Shown one piece after another: positions 10,914 through 19,213 of a stretch of 64,000 nt of DNA. The stretch comes from Saprospiraceae bacterium (GTDB taxonomy: Bacteria; Bacteroidota; Bacteroidia; Chitinophagales; Saprospiraceae). The stretch's first letter is position 1, and the number at the start of each line of letters is the position of its first letter. The stretch is from the NCBI GenBank assembly GCA_016711125.1, contig JADJTQ010000002.1, forward strand, positions 372,001 through 436,000, in the 5' to 3' direction. A program made the position numbers and the translations under genes. The notes under the pieces are model-generated. The model was given only the letters and a program-made list of their open reading frames with translations, had not been told where the DNA came from and ran no database searches.

Positions 10914-11399
10914 TTATTGTACGAGACTACCAGCTAAAAAAAATTGAAGCTTTTTACGGGTCCTGAATAGGTTGATTTTTACCTGAGATTCGGTGAGCAC
11001 CATGATTTCTGCTATTTCTCGGTAAGAATAACCCTCATAATCTCTCAATATGATCAATGTCTTTTGTTCTTCAGTAAGTTTACTCAACAGCTGTTGAATC
11101 AATTGTTGGTTTTCGTAGTTATGCCCCGATATTCCCGCATCGTGCTGAGGTAATAATTCGGTTGTATTCCGGGAGGTCTTTTTTCTTCGAAAAAAATCAA
11201 TACAGGTTCGGTGGACACTGGTAAAGAGGTAGGTCTTAGCGGCACCAAGATCTACATCCGGATGTCTTTTCCAAAATTTTTCAAATACTTGTTGTACGAC
11301 ATCTTCAGCTTCGGTCAGATCAGAAAGCATGCTGACGGCAAACCGGTACAAGCCATCGGCATGTTCGCTAACACATTGATTGTACTCGTTGGCTGTCAT
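10914..11399 (-). CDS. ECF RNA polymerase sigma factor
   Basis: The 161-residue protein has region 2 (AVSMLSDLTEAEDVVQQVFEKFW, core-binding and -10 recognition) and region 4 (LTEEQKTLIILRDYEGYSYREIAEIM, a helix-turn-helix for -35 recognition). Region 3 is absent, as in all sigma-70 group 4 (ECF) factors. It is first in a three-gene set with an anti-sigma-like membrane protein and a beta-barrel protein. It presumably autoregulates this operon, but no repeated promoter motif was identified. Confidence 0.9.
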   Translation of the reverse strand: MTANEYNQCVSEHADGLYRFAVSMLSDLTEAEDVVQQVFEKFWKRHPDVDLGAAKTYLFTSVHRTCIDFFRRKKTSRNTTELLPQHDAGISGHNYENQQLIQQLLSKLTEEQKTLIILRDYEGYSYREIAEIMVLTESQVKINLFRTRKKLQFFLAGSLVQ

Positions 11400-11488
11400 T
11401 TGATTGTAGTACGCTTTAATGAAACAAAAGTTACGCTATGTTGACTCTTATTTCATAGAAAGTCGGCTCAGGTAAAAACCGCATACTC

Positions 11489-12517
11489 CTACTTAACCAA
11501 TTTCCCTAAGATATCGGAGATGATCGTTTGAGCATGAATCCGACTGTTTTCGATAAAGAGCACATTGGTTTTAAGGCCGCCGCAAATTACTCCCGCCAAA
11601 TAAACGTTTGGAAGATTTGTTTCCAGTGTTTCTTCATTGAATACCGGGGTTTGAAATTCGTCCGATTGGATTTGAATTCCCACACTTGATAGTAAACCGT
11701 AATCCGGTTGATATCCAGTCATCGCTAGTACGAAATCGTTTTCGAGGACGACCAACCCTTCTGGAGTATCTAAAACCACATCTCGCAGCCTTATCTCTTT
11801 GACCTTAGTATTAAAATATGCTTTGATACTGCCTTCTTTGATTCGGTTTTCGATATTGGGTTTGATCCAATATTTTACCCGCTCATAAATATTTTCAGAT
11901 CTTATAGACATGGTGACTTCAGCCCCTTTTTGATAAGTCTCAAGAGCCACATCACATGCAGAATTTGACGCTCCTATGACCAAAATTTTTTGCCCGATAT
12001 AGGGATGAGCCTCATCATAATAATGTCTGACTTTGGGCAGGTCTTCACCCGGTACATTCATAGATACGGCCTTCCCAAAAAATCCCGTGGAGACTATGAT
12101 AAACTGAGTCTGATATGAAGCTCTCGACGTTTGTACCTGATATTTTCCATTCACAGGATTTACAGTAAGCACTTCCTCGTATAGCTTGATGTTTAATTTC
12201 CAGCTCTGCCACACTCTCCGGTAATATTCCAGAGCTTCGCGACGAGTAGGTTTGTCTGAATGCGAAATGAATGGGACTTCACCTATTTCGAGTAGGTTTG
12301 AAGTTGAGAAAAAGGTCATGTTAGTCGGAAAATGGTAAAGTGAGTTCACTAATACTCCCTGTTCCAGTACCACGTAGTTAAGTTGGTGTTGTGCGGCCTG
12401 AATGGCACATGCCAAACCTATAGGGCCTGCACCAATAATAATCAGATCGTATGGAGCTTTGTTAGACAAATCTCTAAAGCTTTTGTTTTGCCTGCGAAAA
12501 TAGACGAACCCTGGCAA
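11489..12517 (-). CDS. bdr: YpdA-type putative bacillithiol disulfide reductase (FAD/NADPH)
   Basis: Up to 342 residues. It has a dinucleotide-binding motif near the start (DLIIIGAGPIGLACAI), a second one in the middle (ILVIGASNSACDVALE) for NADPH, and a C-terminal FAD motif (PNVYLAGVICGG). The arrangement and sequence match the YpdA/Bdr family, which reduces bacillithiol disulfide in the cytoplasm and lacks the CxxC pair of thioredoxin reductase. The bshA gene at 33836-34987 supports a bacillithiol-making organism. There is no ATG near the family start: the frame opens at a TTG (12517), while a second TTG at 12469 gives LSNKAPYDLIIIG, closer to the usual N-terminus. I prefer the second but give the full frame. 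Confidence 0.8.
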   Translation of the reverse strand: MPGFVYFRRQNKSFRDLSNKAPYDLIIIGAGPIGLACAIQAAQHQLNYVVLEQGVLVNSLYHFPTNMTFFSTSNLLEIGEVPFISHSDKPTRREALEYYRRVWQSWKLNIKLYEEVLTVNPVNGKYQVQTSRASYQTQFIIVSTGFFGKAVSMNVPGEDLPKVRHYYDEAHPYIGQKILVIGASNSACDVALETYQKGAEVTMSIRSENIYERVKYWIKPNIENRIKEGSIKAYFNTKVKEIRLRDVVLDTPEGLVVLENDFVLAMTGYQPDYGLLSSVGIQIQSDEFQTPVFNEETLETNLPNVYLAGVICGGLKTNVLFIENSRIHAQTIISDILGKLVK

Positions 12518-12910
12518 TAAACAAAAAATGACTCGCAGGAAAGCAGTTAGTTCGCTGGCTCAAATCCGCTGGTGGGTCTTCGCATCTGTTAAAATTCCTA
12601 CAATTGATCTCGGCATGAAAAATAATTTCTTGTCGGTCTCGCTCGTCACCTCAGTAATAAGCAATGATTCGGTTCGAACCACCGCAAAAAGACAATCAGG
12701 AAAGGGGTTACACCCTGGGATTGAATAGCAAACCGGACATTACCGTCAACTTGCAATGCCGATCTGGGGTCTGGCCGAATTAGGTTATCAGAAGGACCAA
12801 AGTCCGCAAGTTCTTCAGAAATTGTCTTATAAGGAAGGTTTTATGGTAGAGAACGGTGTTTCAGAAATGCCTAACGCTTTTGTGGAGAACTATTAAGAAG
12901 GAGGACCGGA
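12518..12910. other. Intergenic region with a possible gene remnant
   Basis: This gap of about 390 bp separates the reductase gene from the small gene at 12911. Its right part holds a plus-strand coding-like stretch (12664-12896, listed separately). I recognise nothing in the left part. Confidence 0.35.
12664..12896 (+). pseudogene. Possible small CDS or gene remnant, frame restored by one base
   Basis: Reading from ATG 12664, the frame gives MIRFEPPQKDNQERGYTLGL and then SKPDITVNL. One extra C near 12754 lets it continue as PMPIWGLAELGYQKDQ and on to a TAA at 12894-12896, for 77 residues. The span is one base short of a multiple of three, as in the other broken genes of this window, and the restored amino-acid composition looks coding. 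I do not recognise the family. It could be a small gene, the tail of a lost larger gene, or chance. Confidence 0.35.
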
Positions 12911-13186
12911 TCACCTCACAATGCTTTCAAGATCGTCAAGACTGATTTGATCAAGATATGGCTCTAAAAAATCGACTGATTCGAAGCTATTGATCTGACT
13001 TGCAACCTGATTTTCAGAGCTTCCGCAGACTTCTACATAGAAGTCTTCGATGGCATATAATTTATGCAAATCACCATTGAATGTGCGGCACATGAGATAC
13101 ACTCCATAGTGCCAAATCGCAAATGCTTTACCGCGGTCGTCCAGATCCAGAAATTCATAAAAGTTCATCGAAGAATCTTCTATCAT
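12911..13186 (-). CDS. Small acidic hypothetical protein
   Basis: A 91-residue protein, strongly acidic, rich in aromatic residues, with no signal peptide or membrane segment (FYEFLDLDDRGKAFAIWHYG, LDQISLDDLESIVR). I do not recognise a family. It lies between a possible gene remnant and the creatininase gene on the same strand, about 80 bp downstream of the latter, so it may be co-transcribed. An alternative start is the internal Met at residue 7. Confidence 0.5.
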   Translation of the reverse strand: MIEDSSMNFYEFLDLDDRGKAFAIWHYGVYLMCRTFNGDLHKLYAIEDFYVEVCGSSENQVASQINSFESVDFLEPYLDQISLDDLESIVR

Positions 13187-13265
13187 AAATCATTCCAAAT
13201 GGAGTGATCTATTTCAGCTATGCCTGGAAATTACATCGAAAAAGACTGCTTTTAAAGAAAAAAAG

Positions 13266-14039
13266 CTACTCGTAAAGGGATTCGGTGCTGGTGACGTCTA
13301 GTTCACAGAAAAAATCCGCTAATTTTTGGCTACAAGCGTCCAGGAATTTTTGTCCTTTTGCTGCCGATGACGCTTTAGGATTACCGACGCCGGTATCCTT
13401 GGTGACCTGGGTCCAGTTGCGTTGCGTAATGGCCCAGCCTTCAAGAAAACCAGAAAGTTTGATTTTTTTTGCTGCGCCATCTCCTGCTTCAATCAGGGGC
13501 CTTACAAGGTCCGGTCTTATGTGCATAACAGCACTGGTTTCCATCTCTCCGGCATGATCACCCGGCTCGTCGAAAAACAGATTCCAATCGGTCACCCGAT
13601 ACCAATTGACAAAGCAGACAAACAATTGCGGAAAGTGTATGGACAATTCACGAATGATGTTTTTAAAGTCATTGCCACCATGACCATTCAGGATGACCAG
13701 TTTTTCTACCTTATGCCGTTGAAGCACTTCACAAACATCTTTTAATATAGCCAATTGAGTACTTGGCAATAGATTCATGCAAAACTTTACATCCATCTGG
13801 CCTGTATTAATACCAAAAGGAATACATGGCAATATCAAAATATTACTTCCCTTATCGAAGGCCCTTTGACCAGCTTCTCTGGCTACAAAATCAACCTGAT
13901 AATTGTCCGTGGCATAGGGTAAATGGTAGTTATGTGCTTCTGTGGCTCCCCAGGGTAGTACTGCAACCTTGTATTCAGTTGATTGAACAGTTTTCCAATT
14001 TGCTTCCGCTAAAACGAAGGGTTGATTGAGTGAATTCAT
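13266..14039 (-). CDS. Creatininase-family amidohydrolase
   Basis: The 257-residue protein covers the whole creatininase/mycofactocin-MftE-like family. Metal-site motifs are visible: LPWGATEAHNYHLPYATD (about residues 28-45, Glu and His ligands with the following Asp), LVILNGHGGND (about 115-125) and GDHAGEMETS (about 160-169). Family members are cytoplasmic Zn/Mn amidohydrolases acting on creatinine or other cyclic amides, or cleaving peptides in cofactor assembly. Nothing nearby suggests creatinine use or mycofactocin, so the substrate is open. CAAAAATA at 14078-14085 reads as TATTTTTG on the minus strand and is a candidate -7 box for this gene. Confidence 0.86.
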   Translation of the reverse strand: MNSLNQPFVLAEANWKTVQSTEYKVAVLPWGATEAHNYHLPYATDNYQVDFVAREAGQRAFDKGSNILILPCIPFGINTGQMDVKFCMNLLPSTQLAILKDVCEVLQRHKVEKLVILNGHGGNDFKNIIRELSIHFPQLFVCFVNWYRVTDWNLFFDEPGDHAGEMETSAVMHIRPDLVRPLIEAGDGAAKKIKLSGFLEGWAITQRNWTQVTKDTGVGNPKASSAAKGQKFLDACSQKLADFFCELDVTSTESLYE

Positions 14040-14200
14040 TTTCTTTTTATAACATATAAAACCATCACAAAGATTATCAAAAATAGGACAACTATTGGAT
14101 AAAGCTTTGGCATCCCATATTCATCAACCTACACCGGTATCTTTACTGATTAGAATAAAAGGCCAAAATAAGAATGAGCCTACCTCTGACCTGAAACGCT

Positions 14201-14304
14201 CCAGGAGGCTGTTGATGTACTCACCTAATGCTGATTAAAAATATTTACCTGCAATAGCATGACTCAGCCGCTCTCTCTGCTCCTGGATTTGTTGAGACTC
14301 GGTC
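14201..14304 (+). repeat. Truncated copy of the ~229-bp dispersed element (left half)
   Basis: Begins with the terminal repeat aggaggctgttga and follows the left half of the full copies by eye through caatagcat, cagccg and ttgttgagac. The central hairpin and right half are missing. Same orientation as the copy at 36158. Confidence 0.7.
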
Positions 14305-14543
14305 AAATATCAATTCAAAAACCCCTGGAAAAGTCAGAATCCAAAATAAGACAGCCTGCAAGTGCATGATTTTACTGCTCATAGTCGTTACAATTGATGA
14401 TTGTTTAAGAAACTATATTCCTGTTATGATATTGGTATCCTGAAAGATGGAGTATTACTCAACATCCATGCTCACTTGAGTTCAACCAATTTTTGCTTCA
14501 AATGCTGAAAGAGCAACTGACTAAAAAGTCGTCTGCAATCTGT

Positions 14544-14551
14544 TATCTTTG
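14544..14551 (+). promoter_or_regulatory. Candidate -7 box for the oxidoreductase gene
   Basis: TATCTTTG fits TAnnTTTG and lies 15 bp before the ATG at 14567. No convincing -33 TTG is present at the usual distance. Confidence 0.4.
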
Positions 14552-14566
14552 AGCCCCTAAATTGAA

Positions 14567-15838
14567 ATGTTCAATATGCCTTTAAAAAATAATCGTCGTG
14601 AATTTTTGCGAAATGCCTCTTTAGCTGCCGGTCTTTTTACGATTGTGCCACGTCATGTATTGGGTGGATCTGGATTTACTGCACCCAGCGACAAACTTAC
14701 TAAAGCCATTGTTGGGGTCGGTTCAATGGGGCAGGGACACCTGAAATACGAGGGAGAATTGGTTGCGATCTGCGATGTTGATCGTAATCATTTAAGCAAC
14801 GTTGCTGAGTTGGTCGGCCCTGGGGTAAAGACATTTACCGACTTTCGCGAACTCATTGCAGACCCAGGTATCGATGTAGTTCATATTGCAACACCTCCGC
14901 ATTGGCATGGCCTGATCTCGATTGCTGCCGCCAAAGCCGGCAAAGATATCTGGTGTGAAAAACCGATGACCCGTACTATAGGAGAAGGCATTGCCGTGCA
15001 ACGTGCGTTGGAGAATGCTGGAAGTATGTTTCGGCTGAATACCTGGTTTAGGTTTGAGGATACTTTTTATGGCATGAATGCTCCGGTAAAACCAATTAAG
15101 AAATTGGTGGAAAACCGAGTATTTGGTTGGCCACTTAAAATCACCTTGAGCGCCACGACCGGCTTTGATTGGAAGTTTTATTGGAGCGGCCGTACAGATC
15201 TTGAACCAAGGGCAGTACCTGAAGAATTGGATTACGATATGTGGTTAGGTCCGGCTCCCTTCAAACCTTATTCTCCCGAGCGAGTTCACATTAACTTTAG
15301 AGGTTACTGGGATTATGACGGTGGCGGATTAGGTGATATGGGACAGCACTACATGGATCCCGCCCAGTATCTATTGGAAAAAGATCATACTGGCCCGATA
15401 AATATTGAGATTGATGCTCCTCAGCAACACCCTGATGCGGCAGGAACCTGGCGCAGAATCGAATATACCTATGCCGATGGCTGTAAGATTGTGCTGGATG
15501 GTGCAAACCGGGATAAAAACGCTGCTTTTATTGAAGGTCCCTTAGGGAAACTGTACCGTGGAATGCAAAGTGACATCAAAGATTTAGATCTACTGATTGC
15601 TAATCTGCCCGACCCTACGCCCCAAATTTCGACCTTCAGCGAGTCGGTAAAAAGTCGTCAAAAATTTGCCTTAAATGAGCTCAACGGACATCGGTCTTGC
15701 TCACTGATCAACTTAGGAGTCACTGCCTTACGACTTGGAAGAAATCTTGAATTTGATCCTGCAAAGCAGACCTTTATTGAAGATGACGCTGCCAACCGGA
15801 TGATTTATCAACCAATGAGGGGTACTTGGAGTCTTTAA
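14567..15838 (+). CDS. Gfo/Idh/MocA-family oxidoreductase with Tat-type signal
   Basis: The 423-residue protein begins with a twin-arginine-like leader (NNRREFLRNASLAAGLF), so it is probably exported folded to the periplasm. The Rossmann motif GVGSMGQGH (residues 50-58) binds NAD(P), AICDVD ends the second strand, and CEKPMT (about 129-134) supplies the conserved Lys-Pro of the family. The C-terminal half matches secreted Bacteroidota members (YWDYDGGGLGDMGQHYMDP). Such enzymes oxidise or reduce sugars and glycosides at one carbon. The DUF1080 gene follows after 36 bp and is probably co-transcribed, suggesting a 3-keto-glycoside pathway (inference). Start is either ATG 14567 or ATG 14576. Confidence 0.88.
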   Translation: MFNMPLKNNRREFLRNASLAAGLFTIVPRHVLGGSGFTAPSDKLTKAIVGVGSMGQGHLKYEGELVAICDVDRNHLSNVAELVGPGVKTFTDFRELIADPGIDVVHIATPPHWHGLISIAAAKAGKDIWCEKPMTRTIGEGIAVQRALENAGSMFRLNTWFRFEDTFYGMNAPVKPIKKLVENRVFGWPLKITLSATTGFDWKFYWSGRTDLEPRAVPEELDYDMWLGPAPFKPYSPERVHINFRGYWDYDGGGLGDMGQHYMDPAQYLLEKDHTGPINIEIDAPQQHPDAAGTWRRIEYTYADGCKIVLDGANRDKNAAFIEGPLGKLYRGMQSDIKDLDLLIANLPDPTPQISTFSESVKSRQKFALNELNGHRSCSLINLGVTALRLGRNLEFDPAKQTFIEDDAANRMIYQPMRGTWSL

Positions 15839-15874
15839 CATATTATTGAACTACTAGAAGCAGAATTGCACGCT

Positions 15875-18800
15875 ATGAAACAAATAATAGCCTCTATTAT
15901 AATATCTTTTTTCCTTTTGGGAAATAACGTCTTCGGCCAGGAAAAGTTGGATACGATTCTACAACATTTGCCCGCAAATTCTTCGGCTGAATTGGAGCTT
16001 TATATGAACCAACTAATAGCCCTTGGAGCTCCTGGGGTGGTAACTATGAGTTCAAGATTGCAAGGAAACGTGTCGAGCAAGAATGATCTAAAAGAGCGCT
16101 ATGCGCTGTCTGGACTTGCCAAGCACCTTGGTGATGGTCAGGACCAAGAAACTCAAAGAACAATAGAGACTGGTTACCTGCAAGCTTTGAAATTGGGTTT
16201 GGATCTGGAGGTAGAAGTCTTTTTGATCGAACAATTGCAATATTTAGGCTCAGATCAAAGTGTAGAAACCCTGGCAAGTAAACTCCTTCAAGTTTGCGAA
16301 CCCGCGGTACAGACCCTCTCTCAAATAGGAAGTGCCACCGCACTATCAACTCTAATCAAAGCTCTCGATGATCATCAGGGATATTGCAAGTTCGTCATCG
16401 CTAAAGCCATTGGAAAATTTGAACAAGCAGACGCCATTAGTCAAATGGTTAAGTTGTCTGGTGATGGTGACTCTCAGATCCGACTTGTTGCACTGCAATC
16501 GTTGGCTTGTTCAACAAGCGCTTCAGCCATGGCGCCGTTGTTGAATTTTGCGAAAACAGATCAAAAGCGAGGCAACGATTTATTGATCAGGTATGCCCAA
16601 TCACAGGCAGAGCATGGTCAAACCAAAGACTTGACCACTATCTCAGATCAAGTATTGTCCAGTGGAGATGCCCTTCAAAAATCAATGGTAATCAAACTCT
16701 TGGCAAAGTACACTGGTGAAGATTCGCAGAAAATATTATTTAAAGGTCTCACGAAAGGTAGTGTAGAGGAAACTCGAGCAGTAACTAGCTCCCTGGCAGC
16801 GAATCCATCGTTAGAGATGGACACTTATTTTAAGTCTTTTAGTAAAATTAGTACAGAGGCCCAAATCGGTTTGTTAATGGCCGCCACAGAGAGAGCGTAT
16901 AAGCCTGCCTTGCCGGAGGCCAAGTCACTTTTATCAAGTCGTGAACCGCAGCTGCAAGTTGCTGCTATTAAAACGGTTTCTCAACTTTCTGGCGTAAGTA
17001 GTATTGCCGAACTTCAAAACATTTTAACTAGTAGCGAAAATCCAATGGTTGTAAAAACAGCCATCGCCGAACTTTCTCGCTGGGTCTCTTCACAAAATAT
17101 AGAGGTAATCTCACTTACTCTAGATCGAGTGCCGGGCAAGAATAAAGCACAAATGATTAAGTTGGTGGGTGATCGCGGCATTAGCAGCTTATTTGCAAAA
17201 GTAGAAGGTTATTTGCTGTCGACTGATTCTGACATTCGAAAAGCTGCTTTTGATGTAATACCTGACCTGGTGAAAGATGCTTCTGTCAATGACTTAATGG
17301 CCCTGGTTTCGATTGCCGAAACGCCAGAAGAGCTTGCCTCTGTGCGCAAAGCGTTTACCAATAAGGTGGGTCAATTTGAGAACACCGAAGAAATGATCAT
17401 TCCCCTCCTGAATACCTTTGGCGAGTCAAGTCCTGGTTTACTAAGTAAAATCCTACCGGCCATCGGTGGTAAATCTGGGTTGGAATATATCAAAAAACAG
17501 ACCGATAGGACAACGTTGGTTGATTGGAGTACTCCAGAGGCCATTCCTGATCTGTTTACCTATCTGGCGAGTACAGATCGAAGAGACCCTACGTTTGCTT
17601 CCATTATCCGGTTGATCAATCATCCGATGTTACCGGCCGATCAGCGTGTTTTGTATCTACGAAAATTGATGCCCTTATGTATTAATTCGGAAGAAAAAGA
17701 GCGCGTCATAAGGTCACTGGGAGATACCAAGTCACATACTGCGTTTATGTATGTAAAAGATCTGCTGCAGGACGATGAATTAAAACTTGCTGCAGCCAAC
17801 ACTTTGCTTCGATTAGCCCTTCCTGCAGCTGGAGAGTCTTTGGGCTTATTTGGTGAAGACATAAAGAGGGGTTTAATGCAAGCAGATACCCAATTAAATG
17901 GTCAAACCGATGGATATTCGGACTCATTTTTAAACCGGTATCTTACCATCATGCCCGAAGAAGGAGGATTTATATCGATGTTCAATGGGGTAGATCTTAT
18001 CGGATGGCAAGGTCTGGTTGAAAATCCACTGATACGGGATACCATGTTTACCCTGGATCTCAAGGCCAGACAAATCGAGGCTGATGCCAAGATACCCAAT
18101 AGTTGGAAAATAGAAAATGGAGTCATCACATTTTTTGGAGAAGGCTATGACAATCTCTGCAGTGTAAAACCTTATCGGGATTTTGAATTATTAGTTGATT
18201 GGAAAATCACGAAAAAGGGTGATAGTGGCATCTATTTAAGAGGGTCTCCACAAGTACAAATCTGGGATACTTCCATGGTTGATATTGGTGCTCAAGTAGG
18301 TTCCGGTGGACTATACAATAACCAGATAAATGAAAGTAAGCCGCTTTGTATTGCAGACAACCCGGTGGGCGAGTGGAACACTTTTAGAATAACGATGATT
18401 CAGGACAAAGTGACCGTGTATCTTAATGGGGTTTTAGTTACTGATCATACAGTACTTGAAAACTACTGGAATCGGGAATTGCCAATATTTCGTGAAGGAC
18501 CCATTGAATTGCAGGCGCATGGTTCAAATTTGCAATTCAGGGATATCTATGTCCGAGAACTACCAAGTGCACCAGATCTTTCTGACTCTGAAATTAGTGC
18601 AGGATTTCAAACAATTTTTAATGGGATCAATCTGGACGGATGGGTTGGCAATAAAACAGACTATGTAGTTGAAAATGGTGAAATTATTATCTACCCGGGT
18701 GGTAGTGGTGGCAGTGGCAATTTATTCACCGAAAAAGAATACGACAATTTTATACTTCGATTCGAATTTATGCTGACTCCTGGTGCGAATAATGGTTTGG

Positions 18801-19183
18801 GTATTCATGCACCACTTGAGGGCGATGCAGCTTATCTCGGTAAGGAAATTCAAATATTGGATAACTCATCTCCCATCTATGCCGAGTTGAAAGATTATCA
18901 GTATCATGGTTCAGTCTATGGAATAGTACCTGCCAAAAAAGGAGAACTAAAACCGGTGGGTGAATGGAATTCTCAAGAGGTCTCTGTCAAAGGCAACCAG
19001 ATCTGGGTCATTCTGAACGGAAGACGAATTTTGTTTGACGATCTGAACAATGCAACCAGGAATGGGACATTGGACGGGAAAGAACATCCAGGGCTACAAA
19101 AATTAAAGGGGCACATCGGGTTTTTGGGTCATGGCTCGGAAGTTCATTTTCGAAACATCCGTATCAAACAAGGTAATTTTTAA
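15875..19183 (+). CDS. Secreted HEAT-repeat protein with two C-terminal DUF1080 (3-keto-disaccharide hydrolase) domains
   Basis: About 1102 residues from ATG 15875 (MKQIIASIIISFFLLGNNVFGQ, a good signal peptide); an in-frame TTG nine bases earlier is less likely. Residues about 30-640 are helical HEAT-like repeats (for example AVQTLSQIGSATALSTLIKA, QLQVAAIKTVSQLSGVSSIA). Two DUF1080 lectin-fold domains follow, about 700-900 (FNGVDLIGWQGL, DSGIYLRGSPQVQIWD) and about 905-1102 (FNGINLDGWVG, NNGLGIHAPLEG, EIQILD). DUF1080 enzymes cleave 3-keto-glycosides made by Gfo/Idh-type dehydrogenases, and such a gene lies just upstream. The first domain has QIWD and the second EIQILD at the corresponding strand, so the two may differ in activity. 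HEAT repeats fused to DUF1080 occur in secreted Bacteroidota and planctomycete proteins. Confidence 0.85.
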   Translation: MKQIIASIIISFFLLGNNVFGQEKLDTILQHLPANSSAELELYMNQLIALGAPGVVTMSSRLQGNVSSKNDLKERYALSGLAKHLGDGQDQETQRTIETGYLQALKLGLDLEVEVFLIEQLQYLGSDQSVETLASKLLQVCEPAVQTLSQIGSATALSTLIKALDDHQGYCKFVIAKAIGKFEQADAISQMVKLSGDGDSQIRLVALQSLACSTSASAMAPLLNFAKTDQKRGNDLLIRYAQSQAEHGQTKDLTTISDQVLSSGDALQKSMVIKLLAKYTGEDSQKILFKGLTKGSVEETRAVTSSLAANPSLEMDTYFKSFSKISTEAQIGLLMAATERAYKPALPEAKSLLSSREPQLQVAAIKTVSQLSGVSSIAELQNILTSSENPMVVKTAIAELSRWVSSQNIEVISLTLDRVPGKNKAQMIKLVGDRGISSLFAKVEGYLLSTDSDIRKAAFDVIPDLVKDASVNDLMALVSIAETPEELASVRKAFTNKVGQFENTEEMIIPLLNTFGESSPGLLSKILPAIGGKSGLEYIKKQTDRTTLVDWSTPEAIPDLFTYLASTDRRDPTFASIIRLINHPMLPADQRVLYLRKLMPLCINSEEKERVIRSLGDTKSHTAFMYVKDLLQDDELKLAAANTLLRLALPAAGESLGLFGEDIKRGLMQADTQLNGQTDGYSDSFLNRYLTIMPEEGGFISMFNGVDLIGWQGLVENPLIRDTMFTLDLKARQIEADAKIPNSWKIENGVITFFGEGYDNLCSVKPYRDFELLVDWKITKKGDSGIYLRGSPQVQIWDTSMVDIGAQVGSGGLYNNQINESKPLCIADNPVGEWNTFRITMIQDKVTVYLNGVLVTDHTVLENYWNRELPIFREGPIELQAHGSNLQFRDIYVRELPSAPDLSDSEISAGFQTIFNGINLDGWVGNKTDYVVENGEIIIYPGGSGGSGNLFTEKEYDNFILRFEFMLTPGANNGLGIHAPLEGDAAYLGKEIQILDNSSPIYAELKDYQYHGSVYGIVPAKKGELKPVGEWNSQEVSVKGNQIWVILNGRRILFDDLNNATRNGTLDGKEHPGLQKLKGHIGFLGHGSEVHFRNIRIKQGNF

Positions 19184-19213
19184 TTGAATTGCCGAGATGC
19201 TAGTCGGATAATA

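Larger units (their letters stand above)
14040..14566. other. 527-bp intergenic region rich in repeat fragments
   Basis: No supported gene. It contains a truncated copy of the dispersed inverted-repeat-ended element (14201-14304), a second short fragment at about 14451-14490 (attactcaacat, shared with the copy at 43731-43960), the candidate minus-strand -7 box at 14078-14085 and the plus-strand -7 box at 14544-14551. Confidence 0.5.

Noticed and set aside
12668..12682. Palindrome ggttcgaacc resembling a T-arm
   Set aside because: No acceptor or anticodon stem could be placed around it, and the surrounding sequence reads as a coding remnant.
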